Below, in pieces: positions 38,968 to 52,400 of a stretch of 64,000 nt of DNA. A program made the translations under genes and the position numbers. Under the pieces are notes generated by a model. The model saw only the letters and a program-made list of their open reading frames with translations, ran no database searches and had not been told where the DNA came from. Every line of letters begins with the position of its first letter. Position 1 is the first letter of the stretch. The stretch is from the NCBI GenBank assembly GCA_946803715.1, contig CAMPET010000253.1:43336-107335 (forward strand), given 5' to 3'. Source of the DNA: Beroe ovata (lineage: Eukaryota > Ctenophora > Nuda > Beroida > Beroidae).

Positions 38968-41900
38968 TCATTGTCTGAAGATTCGGGCTATTCTGTTACG
39001 TTGATCTGTATTTGGTGCTTGGCCCATCAGTCTAGCAAGTGGGGTCCTTCTGCCCAAAACAGGCGTGCTTGAACTGAAACATTCGGATTTGGAGTGAGAT
39101 GGCAGGAATGTACAGGAAAAGAGTATCTTAATCTGGGATTTCCTGGGACCTAATAATGCTATTCAGCAATCGCTGATTGTTAACCTGATTTGTTCTGATG
39201 AATTAAGTGATTCACTAGACACATTTCTCTGTTGTTTAAGCTGTGTTAGAGTTGTTGATAACTCCTTAGCAGCAATGAAAAAATCTGGTACTTTTGGAAC
39301 TGAAAAATGCGACAATTAATTATCACAAAAGAAGAAATTTGAACAGAGATTAAAACATATTTGATGACTGTTTCAGGTTTAGTACCTTTGAAAGGTTCAG
39401 ATCTACTTGCTTCTGCACTGTGCTGCGATTCGGTTATTTCAGTCTGTTGCATTATCCCATCAGTAGCAACTGCTGACCCCTCAGACGGAATACCATGACA
39501 TTCTTCTGTTGGTGGACATGGTTCTGTTGGTGGACATTCAGCATGGACATAACATGTAGATGGGTGTGGTGACTCATCTCTATCTAGTGGAATGTTTGCA
39601 TCAATATCTGCTCTATCAACCCCCACTCCTTCTTTTGGAGGTGAAACCTCGTCATTCTCCAGATTCTCTGCTTTCTCAGTCACAACTTCTCCTTGACATG
39701 AGATATCTTCCAGACACGTGATATCGTCCACACTAGTGATATCGTTTACACACGTTACATCATTGACACACGTGACGTCTTCTGAACACGTGATATTATT
39801 ATTATCCTGATTGGTTCTCATCATAGGAGACTCATGAAGTTGGTGTATATCATGACTTTGTCTCTGTACACTCTGTAGTAGCTGGGTTATATCGTTGATA
39901 GTATCGGATAGACACGTGGTTTCGAACGTGAGGTCGAATGAATCTAGGAGTGGACATGCGTCATCTTCATCTTCCACAATTTCAGATTTATCTGCATGAC
40001 TCAGTCCACTTTGACATTGATCACCAGTCCTACCGTCCACATGTTTCTGAATATCACCGATTTGATCGTCAGTAACCGTGGGAACAGCGGCAATGGGTTC
40101 TTCCCCTCCCATCTCAACTTTGCTCTCTCCATTGTCTCTCTGGTTTGTGTCCCCCTCACCAGACAGTTCCTCAGAATATTCACCAGGTTCACCTCTCCCT
40201 CCCGATTTTGTCGATGATGACACACTAGGGGGTTTTCCTGTAATCGAGAATCCTGTCTTGGAGCTAGCGTATGAAGATGTTGAGGAAGATGAGGCGGAGG
40301 ATACTGATTTCAGAGTTCCTGCTGTTGTCTTGTCAATGATTTCCTCGACAACTGGACATTTACTGACACCAATCGACTTTATCATGTTGTCAATGTCAGC
40401 AAGTGACTGGAACACATTCTCGATGTTAACACTAGGAGTGTCGTCATCATGTTGCTGGTCGAGGGGTATCCTGTTATCAATGTTCTTCAGGAAATTAGTC
40501 ACAACTGGAGATGAATCTAGTACAGGCACAACTTCGTTAAGTTCGGCTAATTTACCCGCAATTATGTCCTTGGTTAGCAACTCCAATGGGGTAAACGCCG
40601 CTTTAACCTGGCCGAATGTGTCCTTGCTATAGACATCTTCTATCAAATACCAGCCCTCCACCGATGGGAATCCAATGAGCAGTGGGGCAAGGTCTATCGT
40701 AGCGGAGCCTATGATGACGTCACTACCGTCATCTGGTGAGGTGACGTCACGAGCTCGTATACAGCACGTGACTGAATTGTCGGAGCCACTGAACACACAG
40801 TACGGTATGGTGATGTCTTCCGTGTAGTTGAAGTGCACAGAGCGGTCGAAGGGAAGATAGGGCGTGGTGAGGAGAGGTGAGGAGGTGCAGGTGAGAGTGG
40901 AGAAGATGGTGAGGGAGTCGGTAATGTAATGTTCCACAGGCAGGTTCGTGCAGTGTGAGATGGTCACACGGAACTTTATACCAGGAAACGGTAACGGTTC
41001 TTCGACCTGAGGTACAGGACAGCGTTACAAATCATAGAGAGACTGTAATTACAGCTTGACATAAGCATTACCATGATTACCATGATTAGCATACTGTTAT
41101 TATCATTAACATATTGTGTACATTGTACAGTGTACATTGGCCCTAATCGCAGAAACAGTACCTGGGTTGTCTCATCCCCTTCTTCACACACTTGTACTAG
41201 TGTGGGTGCCAAGGGCGGATCAGGAGGGGGTGGTTCATCTAACTTAGTGAAAGTGGTAGTCACGTGGATACCAGCACCACCCAAGTTACCACTTGTTCCT
41301 TTGACCAAGCTTACTGCCTGCCGGGGCAATTTAGTTGGTAAAAGGCACATTTCTTGCTGTGGCGTCAAATTGTCTACTATTGCCCATGAGGATTATAGTT
41401 TTGAACCCTGCCGACCGAGACAATCTGGATTCCATGTGGCCCGACAGCAGACTGTAATTTGCATATTTTCCCTTGAAAGTTAACAATCGTAATTGATTAA
41501 TAATGGAGTAGACAGGGTAGAACAACTATATTAGTATATATGAATTGCACTTGGGTTCTTGATGAGGTTTTTATATCAATAAATAATTAACTCCGCTCTG
41601 GGCCCGAAACATTGTGATATATAGCTTGGATAGGAGTCGACGCAACCATTTCCAGGGTTTGTTGTTTACTGTAAGTCAGACAACATGAAGCTCGTGTTGA
41701 TGCTAGCAGTCGTGAGTACTCTTGCCACAGCTGATAAGTACAAAGGAATGAAGAAGAGAGGGGGATGGAAGAACCTGATGAAAGACCTTGACAACAACTT
41801 CTACGCAACATGTGACATAGCACTCTTCACGATTCCTGTAAAACACAACGATGCGGAAAGAAGTTGTCGGAAGTTCAATGTTGGCAGTGTCAGTGGTAAT

Positions 41901-44900
41901 CTGGTGACAGTGGAAAGTCGAGCTAAAGCTAACGCCCTGAAGTTTTTACACCATGCAGCTGTACCGGATATGCCAAGGTCCGCCGCCCTTTACAACCCCT
42001 TCAACTGGGTTTGGACTGGTCTAACCAAGGTAGAGAACACAGATTCATATAACAAAAACGGGAAGTATAAAGCGAGTGATTGGAGCTGGGATAGTACTGG
42101 ACTGTCACCTACTGGGTACAGTAAGTGGAGGAATGTAAAGGTGTCAGGAGTGGGTTTCCTTGAGGAATGGATCCTAAAGAGAGATAGTAGCAATGGTAAC
42201 GGCGGTGGTAACAATGGTAACGGTGGTGGTGGTAACAATGGTAATGGTGGTGGTGGAAACAATGGTAACGGTGGCGGTAACAATGNGGTAACAATGGTAA
42301 TGGTGGTGGTAACAATGGTAACGGTGGCGGTAACAATGGTAACGGTGGTGGTAACAATAAAGATAAGGATAAAGATACGGACAAGGGCAAAGGAGGTAAA
42401 AAGAACAACAGTATAGAATGTGATGAAGATGGTGGACTTTGCAAGAACCAGATGAGCGTTGACTGGAGGGGATTTTGGAGAGCAGCCAGGCAGGATGAGG
42501 AGTACTTGTACGCGTGTGACTACAAGGGCAAGTACATCGTGTCAAACAGTCACGTGACCTGGGTGGAAGCGATGAAGCAGTGCAAGAACGCAGGCCTCAC
42601 TTTGGCAACAATACGGAGTAAAGAAGACTTGACAGAGATGAGGACAGCAATCATTCACTTCCTGGGCGCGGATATCGATATAACAGGCGTGTTCACACCC
42701 TCTAACTGGGTGTGGCTAGGTGGCAATGATTTGGCACGGGAAGGAGTGTTCAGGTGGCTGGATGGAGACTTGGTTCAGACTTGGGATATTCCCTGGTTAC
42801 ACAAAGCTGGGCAGGATAACGCCTCATTCCTGAGGAAGATGAACGGCCAGCATGCACTCACGGTGTCTCGGTGGGGGGAATTCGACGATTCCTTCCACAA
42901 GAGAAGAAGACGGCCCTTTGCCTGCCAGTGCCCTGAATCATAGGTTAGAGGATTCACTACTTTCTTCATAATATTGGATCCGAATAGAGTTGTGCGGTCC
43001 ATGTTTGAGTAGAGACATTGTATAGAACTTCAGGAGACAGTCGTGATAAGTTGTGAAGTTCAAATCAATTTGGGACTGATAACTGAATTAGACCTTACAA
43101 ATCGTTGGAATATATAATGTTTCTTTGTTTCCATTGTGTTCGGTTCCTATCAATAGTCACACACCTCTGCAGCCAAGAAGTTGTGTTTATTTGTTTGAGA
43201 TTGCGAAATAGCAATAACCAATTGAGTGGGTATTATCATTTTTTACACACGTGACATGTCTCCACAACACAATCGCACGTCAGCAGTCAGCCCGGGGTTC
43301 CCATTCCCTAACGGTAGAAGCGGTCGGTGTGGTGCTCCATCATTCATCAATCATGAATGACGTAGGTAATGGATAATTGAGAGGTAACTATTGCGTCATC
43401 ATAACTTAGAATACACGGGAAGTTGAAATAAACGTTATGTGCGTCAATGATGTAATAAATGTAGTGGTTTACCGTAACTAGACTGAGGACTCCCTAATCG
43501 GCGTACTTATACTCATCAACTCTTCAACTGTCACCAGCTGCATTCTACACTGTATTCAATTATCGTGCACTATACAGTATACACGCAAACATTCTCGAGC
43601 TAGTCGAGTAGACTCAAAAATTCTCTAAATAGCGACACATTCCCTCTGTTTTTTTCGGAGCAATATAACATATTGAATATTATTCAGAATGCATAATGAG
43701 ACCTTATGATAGGGCACAAAGACTACAATTTCCCTCACTCCGCTGAAACATCCCATACATACATGATAAAACCTATCATACACAGTACACACAGAACCCC
43801 CCTCAATAACGCACACCATGTACAGTGTATACACTATACAGTGTATACACTATACACTATACATTACCTGAGCGGAGGATACAGGGCTATGGTTGGTAGC
43901 TAGCACCTCACACAGTGAAAGGTAACCACACCCCAGTATAGTGTCACCAACGTCACTTTCCTGTCNAGGGAATTGGGTGTGTTTAGTGTGTTTTAGGGTA
44001 CCAGCCACTCCTACAACAAGGGGAAGAGTGGTGTTGTCAGGGAATTGGGTGTGTTTAGTGGGTACCAGCCACACCTACAACAAGGGTGGTGTCAGGGAAT
44101 TGGGTGTGTTTAGTGGTTACCAGCCACACCTGTCTTTTGTAAAGATGTGTCTCCCGCCACATTTCAAGAATTACATAGGTAGAACGGAAAGTTGGCTTGA
44201 AAGCTAATTGTAAGAATTACAAACGCTAGAATCGTTTTTAACATGGCACACAATTGATTTGGCGTGAATAAAAGTTGATTTGGTAGCGTGATAACAATGA
44301 TATAATGAATTTGATCACATTAAATCACATTAATCGTTATTACCTGTAGCTCAAGCGCTTCTTCCCTCAGACACCATATTAGATTAGTGGATACCGTGAA
44401 GTTGAAGTTAACAGTGAAGTTGACATCACTGTTGTAACTCTTGCCATCTCTGCATATCTCGGAGAAGTTGACAAGATCGGAGCACACAGCTTCACTGTTG
44501 TAGAACTGTAGTACAGGGAAAGGGGGCAGTGTAATGTTGTGTGGAATAGAATAGTATTGCTAAATGGACAAAGACTGCTTGGAGGGTACAGTTTACATAA
44601 TATGATAGTGTGCTTCTTGAAGTGGTTCGCACGCGCCGTAGATAGGTACGGAGCGCGCGAACCACAACATCACAAACTATGGGTTGGTGTGAAAAAGTAA
44701 TGCGACGAACTGGTTCCGTTTCATCACACAGATAAACAATATACAATAATGAGTAAAATTATTGTGGTGCGATGAATAAAATTGTACTTAAGTGACTGTA
44801 AAATCTGAGGAACAAGTATGTACCTTTATTCTGATATAGCACTGTCTATCCTCGTAGACAATCTCATTGACACTCTTGTGTCTCATGAGTATAATATCCG

Positions 44901-47900
44901 GGATCCATGCCCTATCCACACAGACCCTCAATCCGAGGTGTGGGCATTCCAGGGAAGGGAGGGGAGGGGGTACCCAGCTGCGCGCACACGCATCCGATAT
45001 CACCTGTTCTCGCTCCGTTACCTCGCCAAAACCGATCTGGAATGAGCGGGTGGAATGAGCAACATTAGTGTTATGCCACGTCATGTCACGAGTAATGAGA
45101 GACATGTCACGTGATTAAACTGATAGACACGTGGCAAGCACAGTTTATAATACTCCACCTCGAGCTCAACTGCTGCAAGACTCTCGCTGTGTTTTGAGGG
45201 TCCAATGAGAGGGAACCAGCCATGGATACCCGTGTGTTTGTACAGGAGTCCTTCCAGTGGAACTACAGTCTGAGAGAGGGATACGTGAGTGAAGTGGCAA
45301 TCCCAGGAATAGTCTGATGCGAATTGAAACAAATCACAAAACCATAATTATGAAAATTGAACAGTGAACATGTAACACCAGTTACAACACTGAAACTAAC
45401 TTTGCAAAGGAGAATATCACCGCCCCTGCTGGTGGATCCCTCGACTTTGTGGAACACAGACACGAGCAAGTTTCCAGTACTGATATTCTCAGCGAGGGAA
45501 GGAGGGCCCGAGTGTGAGGTTGACATGACCGTCGGGAGTGTCAGGGAGAAATGTGACCCGTAATTCGGCGTGAACGTGCGGGCTTTGACGCTGCTCTCGC
45601 GGGTTATTCCCGCAAACGATAGTTCAATCTGAAATTTTTAATTATATATCAGTATTCAGTCTCCCCATCATTTCCAAATCTAGTTCTATAGTAGGATCAC
45701 AGACTTTAAGTTGGAGAATATCTCACTTACCGCAACGTACGAATCTACGCCAACTGTGGCAGCGTGCTCTATTGGCGCACCCTCTTTGAGGGCGTGCTGC
45801 GCTGCGTATTGGAGCCCGCACGCCCTCTGCACACCTACACACAGCTGAACGAGATTACGCTGGTGTTCTAACTCTGTCAGAGTGTCATGTGAGTATTCTA
45901 GGGTAACTGACAGCGTGCTCACTGTGTACCCTGTCCCGGCCTGAGAATGAGTATTGGGTTAGGCTTGGTCTAGTGAGTGAATTATAGATACCAGGTTCAA
46001 CAACCCATTCCAGAAATAAAAACATATCCTACAAAATCCCTGTATAATCCACTGCGTGAAAACTACATGACATTGAATATGATGGGAATAATTCAAGTGT
46101 AACTTAAGAATTTCAACAATTACAACTTACATCGTCAGCTATTTGAACACTTGTCAAGGGAACGGTGAAGGTCTGCTCCACGCCAGGGTTTAGAGATATG
46201 AGGTGTGACAGTTGCTGCAATGTGAGACTCCCTCTAGCGCACACCTGATCCCGGATATTCGGATAGTAAAACCTCCTCCATAGCTCGAACACGACACTGT
46301 TATCCGTGAGGTGACGGGAGAGAAACTGCATCACTGACACGGAGTCTGGCAGGATAATGGATGTTGTGGTCTTGTGATTGAACGTCATGTGCGATGCGCA
46401 ACTGCTCACACTACTCGAGAATGTCTTGAGTTCTGGTGTGTGGGGTGTGGCGGTGGTAGGGAGGGAGAATGTAAGGTAACAATCAGTTGTGCCCCAGTTG
46501 TCACCCTCAAACATAGCCATTTCTTCCACTGTGTTGAGTGTCACATTGAACATGTGCCTGGTCCTAGCGGAGCTATCAACTGGGATATGATCTGTTGCCG
46601 GAGCTATGTCTAGTTTCTCCGCAGGAGTTTTAGTTGCTAGTACTGGCGGGAGATTCTTCTGCGACAGCAAGTCAGTGAGCTGAGTGTGAGACCCGACAGC
46701 CAGGACACACTGCAGAATACCACATCTCTCATTGGACAAGATGTTCATCACAGGCATGTAACCGTCCACGGCTACAATTGGGGTGTTTTCTTCGTCAGGC
46801 GGGCTACCAGCGAGGGAAAGGTAGAATTGGTTGGTAGGTAGTTTGGTTAGACCTATTAGTTGTTCTGAGGTGGCAGACTTGTTCCAAACTTCTATGATGA
46901 TGTAGTTGTCCTTGAGTCGGTTGACAAATGCGGAGGTGTATGTGAAGGGTATGATATGCCTGCAGTTGTAAACAGGATGGTGATCGTCCCAAACTATCTC
47001 TGAAAAACGAAGTTATCATAATAATCACGAGTTCAAATAATTATAACAATCATAATAATCACGAGTTCAATTTGTTTGAAGACGGAATTGAGAACATGTT
47101 TGTTTCGGCTACTGAATTCTTACCACTGGTGAGTTTCTCGACTGAGTCAACCATTCGAGTAACGACGAAGGAATTTACAACATCTTTATTTTTGGTTTGT
47201 AGGGCTTTCCCACAGACTACAGAAATCAACAAGTTGAGGCAAGCAGCTGAAAACGTGGTGATTTCGATTTTCGGATGAATTGAATTGAAAAACCCATTTC
47301 AATTGTAAACGCAACAATATATGTAGTTTTGGAATCAAACTTACTCTTTTTCTTCTGATTGGTCATAGTTCTGGGGAGGATCATTTCCGACATTTCACCA
47401 CTATTCAGCTTCATAGAACCTCTCACCAATCCCATGTAGTCATCTGATTCAACAGATCGCATTTGTAATGAAAATTTCAGCTCGAAGTTTTCTGCAAGTA
47501 ACACTTTGAAAAGTTTCAAAGAGGCATCAGCCAATTGCTTTGGTGAATCCTCAATTTTCTCCTTGTAGAAAATCTTCAGGCACATACTTTTCATTTGCCA
47601 TTGATTTATGGCAACCTCATCGAAAAATAATGGGAACACATTTATGTGCCCAAAAGAGACTGATTTATTGCAAATCTTCCTATTAACTATCGTGTCACTT
47701 TCAGTTTCATCACCATTGGGAACTTTGTATTCGATAAAGTAGGAACCTTGCTGAATATCACCATCGAAACTCAATTCATCAAGATGCAACTTGCACTTGT
47801 TAACTCTTCCTAGAGCTGTTATTTTGTTGAGACTAAGGGCAAAGTTCTGTTCTTCATTCACAACAGCAACTGATTCATCGAATTCCGAGACTTGGGGAGC

Positions 47901-48950
47901 AGACCTGCTTCTGTTCACTGTTTCAATGGCAATATCCTCAATTTCACTGTCAGACGAAACTGGTGAAGGATATTTCCCTCTGTTGTAGAACAAATGCTCA
48001 ATCAATGACTCATCATGAATGGAACTAGTACTAGAGCTACTGGACATGCTGACATCTATGCCATGCTTCTTTAGAACTGAGTTCACATGGTCTTTTCCAA
48101 ACAGGAAATCAATTGTATTATCTTCACGATGTTGTTCCGACTCAGTACCATAGTAATCAACTTCTTGAATACAGCCTGGTGGTATCGAATCGATGTTTGC
48201 CTTAATTTCTTCTTGAATACTTTCAACACAATCGTTCTTCTCTAACTGAGCCAGAACAAGTTGTTCTTTCAGCTGTCTGCTCTTCTGAAGTACCTTCCCT
48301 ATGATGTCATTGATGCTTTGTTTTTGTGTTTTATTTGAAGGCTGGACATTCTCTTTTCCTGCTTTTATCGGGGATGATGTGGTGACTGGTGCCTCCAATG
48401 GGCTGCTCATTGGTAATTGGGGAGGCACCTCTTTTGGCTTGGGGTCAAACTGCACTTTTGCAGCTGGGACTATGTTCATCTTCACATTCAATTTACCAAT
48501 AACACGGTTCGACATTGGTGCAGTTATTGTTGTGTCATTTAGGATGAGGTTATTTTTTGAGAGTTTCATAACATCAACTTTTGCTTCCCCTTGAATCTGA
48601 TATGTATTGGAATCAATGAAATCTAGTGTTAGAGACTTCATGTCATTCAGGTAGGAAGAAAATTGCCTTGGACCACATTTTATGGCGTACTTGGCTATTC
48701 CAGGAAGTTTATCAGCATAGAAAACTGTTCCTTGGGATTGTTCTCCCCACCACTTGCAAACGATTCTCGGGCTATTCTTCATTTTCCTCCCAGTCCAAGT
48801 AACATTATCTAAAACAAGCATCAGGTAACATCGCAGTTGTCCGTGTACATCTGGAGGTAGATCTGTATAAACTGGAACATTTGGGTTGAATTCCTTCCTT
48901 TTACCCGGAGTTTCACGCTTTCGCTTCGTCTGGAGCTTCTCTTTTGACAT
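38968..48950 (-). CDS. C2CD3: C2CD3, centriole distal-end C2-domain protein
   Basis: A large centriolar protein needed for distal appendages and ciliogenesis. Exons in order: 48950-47345, 46999-46131, 45940-45731, 45628-45401, 45269-45159, 45036-44824, 44505-44344, 41317-41162, 41006-39386, 39299-39185 and 39142-38968, all in phase, giving 1821 aa (human about 2350). The N-terminus has the family-specific block LPPDVHGQLRCYLML, KWWGEQSQGTVFY, KYAIKCGPRQFSSYLNDM. Several C2 domains follow, with IVWDDHHPVYN...IIIEVWNKSATSEQLIGL, GLLYKHTGIHGWFPLIG and CVDRAWIPDIILMR; a further C2 (VTISHCTNLPVEHY) starts the 41006 exon. A long Ser/Asp-rich region and a basic tail ending NRIARIFRQ close it. The last two exons are the least certain; their intron is only 42 nt. 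The 3.0 kb intron 44343-41318 contains lectin gene 2 antisense. The AARS stop lies 490 bp upstream. Confidence 0.92.
41685..42943 (+). CDS. Secreted protein with two C-type lectin domains, copy 2, nested in C2CD3 intron
   Basis: A paralog of the gene at 37073, antisense inside a C2CD3 intron, without introns of its own. Signal peptide MKLVLMLAVVSTLATA. Domain 1 has ATCDIALF, NWVWTGLTKVE and WSWDSTGLSPTGYSKW. A linker of Asn-Gly repeats (NGNGGG) then a Lys/Asp stretch (KDKDKDTDKGKGGKK) follows, absent from copy 1. Domain 2 has YLYACDYKGKYIVSN, WVWLGGNDLAREGVFRWLDG, DNASFL and PFACQCPES. An N at 42286 lies in the repeat and the frame before it does not match the frame after it. Because both sides are intact coding sequence, the break is most likely an assembly join and the true linker length is unknown. 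An acceptor-like gtcag lies 5 nt before the ATG. Confidence 0.85.
42190..42357. repeat. Coding minisatellite (AATGGTAACGGTGGTGGT) with assembly N
   Basis: About a dozen 15-18 bp units encode Asn-Gly-Asn-Gly-Gly-Gly in lectin gene 2. The N at 42286 sits in the array. Copy number is likely variable and may be misassembled. Confidence 0.9.
43803..43866. repeat. Palindromic TACAGTGTATACACTATACAG repeat
   Basis: Self-complementary units of GTATACACTATACAGT run in tandem, so the stretch can fold on itself. Confidence 0.8.
43970..44130. repeat. Minisatellite x3, GGGAATTGGGTGTGTTTAGT units
   Basis: Three units of GGGAATTGGGTGTGTTTAGT followed by ACCAGCCACACCTACAACAA and GGTGTCA. An N at 43966 abuts the first unit. 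Confidence 0.85.
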
Positions 48951-49440
48951 AACAGCTAAATAATGTTTGCTTAGTGTGTGTATTTGACAAACAGAATTTG
49001 AATGGTGGAATAGGAAACTTTTAAATGGCATAACAGTCAAAAACTATAATTTTTATGCAGGTTATTTTCCGGAAAGAGAGATGCTTGAGATCATGGTCAT
49101 TGTTGTTATTTATATTTTACCTAATCAATTGAAGTGATTATCAAATTCATGCAAAATAGAAAAATCAGAGCTCATAAAACAGCGCTAAAAAGCCGCTGGC
49201 TAAAAAGGTCACTTCATTAAGAAGGAACGGAAGATTTAGATACTTAAAATGAAACCTAAAACCTATACTAGGAAGAAATTTTAAGATTCAAGAATAAAGT
49301 TTCTTACCAATGCCAAATTTCAGAGTTATCAAGGAATCGAATTATAACACAGGATAGAAAATGATCATTTTGAAATAAAATAAATTAGATAGCAAAAATC
49401 ACATTTGCACACTATCCATGACAATTGAAATGGAAAACTA

Positions 49441-52400
49441 TTATTGGAGTTTTCTTTCAATGTATTGCCTAGCCATGCTCTTGATCTCATCAATTTTCGC
49501 CACACCTTTTCCACTACCTTGAGCATACAAATCTTTGCCACCACATTTGGCATTGATCAACGATGAAAAGGTTGATAGACACTCGTCAGCTTTCAGGGAG
49601 TGTGCTCCTGATATTTTCTTGGGAACGAGGCAATGGAAGAATATGTCCTCATCATTCAAACCAAAGATAACTGCGACTGTTTCTGGAGATTTCTTTCTCA
49701 TTTCCTTCATCCCTTCTGATATTCCTTTACTTGTACCCTGGGATGATAGCACTTCCACAATGAAGGGTGAGCCTTTCTTCTCTTTGATTATCTCACTTAT
49801 TTCAGCTGCATTTTGACTTGCTAAGGCTTTGTCAGATTCTAGTTTCATTTTGTCAAGTTTTGCCTTGACGACAGCAATTGAATCTCTTATCTTGTCCCTT
49901 CTCCATGCTGGAATTGTTGCTTTATCGTTTTTCTGAATCATGGAATTAATTGATGATATAATCTCACTATACTCGTACTTCCCACTGTTGACTAAAGAGA
50001 TGATGGCATCCGCTTCTTCTTGAAGAATGTTTCCCTTCAGTATTGCAGCAATAGCCTCGTCTCCAGTCACAGCAAATATTCTTCTTACTCCATTGCTAAT
50101 TGGCTTTTCACTGATGACTGTGAAGTTTTCCATGTGACCAGCCCTCAACAAGTGTGTACCACCACAAAATTCCACGCTGGTGACACTTCCAGCTGGGGCT
50201 GTGGGATCAGCAACAAGAGTGTTAACATCTATACCGACAGACACCACTCGTACAGGGTCAGGATAGGTCTCGTCAAACATGGCCCGAAGTCCTTGGATTT
50301 CCCTTGCAATACCCAATGGAGCATTCTGGGCAAACACAATTCCATTCTTCTGGATGAAATTATTGACTACAGTATCTACTCCTTCTAGTTGATCTGTTGT
50401 CAGAGGGGACTTGTATGAAAAGTCGAAACGCAGTCGATCATCAGTAACCAATGACCCCTTCTGGTCAGCGTCCCCACAATGTTGTCTAAGAGCGAAATTC
50501 AATAAATGGGTTGCTGTATGATTGTTCATTATCTTCCTTCTTTTCGGAAAGTCGAAAGTAACTTCAACCTGATCACCAACAGCAATATTTCCTTCAACAA
50601 TTCCTTTATGGAGGACATATCCAGCTTTGACTTGGACGTTATTGATGAGTATGCCAGAATCAGACTTGCAGCTTGAAATGAATCCTGTATCATAAATCTG
50701 GCCACCTTGTTCAGCATACATACAGGTTTGATCTAATATAACGGCTGCCCTGTCACCAGACTCAGCACTATCAACAAATTTTCCTCCACTCCTGATAGCT
50801 TTGATAGTTGCTGTCACGTTCTCAAATGTATACGATCCATGGTCATCTGATGTATAGTTGTATTTATATTTGTCATTTGTTGGACTTATACCGGATTTCT
50901 GAAGCTCACTAATAGCATGAACATCAATATCTGTTTTATCATCATCAACAAGTCCACCACAGCGTGACATATTTTGTGCCTTTTCTTTGGCAGCTTCATA
51001 CCCAGCAGAGTCGACTTTAAGTCCTCTCTCTTCAGCCATTAAACAAGTTAGATCGAAAGGAAAACCAAACGTGTCATAGAGTCTCCAGACTACATCCCCA
51101 GGCATGGTGTCTCCGTTCAGTGAATCTGCTGTTTTATCAAACAGCCTCTTCCCATAGTTTAGTGTCTTGAGAAACTGGGCTTCTTCTTTGTTAATCACAT
51201 CAATAGTGTACTGTGGATCTTTAAGAAGTTCTGGGAATTCATCTTTCAGGATTTCATTCACCACTGGAACCAAAGATGCAAAGAAACCTGGTCTTGCATT
51301 CAGTTTCTCCACAGCATATCGAACAGCTCTTCTCAAGATTCTTCTCAAGACATACCCTCTTCCCACATTATCTGGCATACCACCATCGCATATTGCAACA
51401 GTTATTGTCCTGGCATGGTCGGCAAGTACCCTATAGGCCATATCTATGCCATCAACATCATCAGCTCCTACTTTTCCAGTATAAGGGCGCACATTTGTAC
51501 CCTTTTGAATTGCTTCAAAAATGGGCATAAACAGATCAGTATCATAATTTGATGACTTGTTCTGCAGAACTGATACAATTCTTTCAAGACCAAGTCCAGT
51601 ATCTACATGCTTATCTGGAAGAAGTGTCAGAGATTGATCAGGTTCTCTGTTGTATTGAATGAACACAAGATTCCACACCTCCAAGACATCAGGATCATCC
51701 ATGTTCACTAGATGAGCAGCATCTCTATTTCCAATCCTATCATAGTGAATTTCAGAACAAGGTCCACAAGGGCCTGTATCACCCATCTCCCAGAAATTAT
51801 CTTTGCAGTCAAAAGGTAGCACTCTGTTTGGAAGTAACCCTTGATTCAGCCAGAAGTTTTTAGCTTCATTATCAGGTTCTAAACCAAGCTTTTCATCACC
51901 CCCAAAATATGTCACGTACAAACGATCTTTTTCAAGTCCCCAAACATTTGTTAGTAAGTCCCATGACATTTCAATGATACCTTGTTTGAAATAATCACCA
52001 AATGACCAGGTTCCCATCATTTCAAAAAATGTATGATGATAAACATCTTTTCCTACATCATCAAGATCATTATGCTTGCCTCCAGCTCTAATACATTTCT
52101 GAGAATTAGCAACACGCTTCCATTTAGACATGTCACTATTAGGATCCACTGTGCCTAAAAATATAGGCTTGAATTGATTCATTCCTGCATTAGCAAATAA
52201 TAGAGTGGGGTCATCATGTGGTACCACACTAGAAGAATGAACTTCTGTATGATCATGCTTTTCTTTAAAATAGTCCACAAAAGATCTTCTTATCTCAGAT
52301 GCAGTCCTGGGAACAGGTTTCGATTGATGGGGAATTCCATTATCTTGAAGATATTTGATATGACTTGACCATCTTTTCACATGTCTTCCATCATAATTTG

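Larger units (their letters stand above)
42944..44343. other. Remainder of C2CD3 host intron 3' of lectin gene 2
   Basis: No exon seen. It holds a palindromic TATACACTATACAGTG microsatellite (43803-43866) and a three-unit minisatellite (43970-44130) with an N at 43966. Confidence 0.6.

Noticed and set aside
40078-40632. 184-aa plus-strand ORF
   Set aside because: It is the antisense shadow of the large C2CD3 exon.
42109-42545. Pro/Leu/Tyr/His-rich minus-strand ORFs
   Set aside because: They are antisense readings of the coding minisatellite in lectin gene 2.
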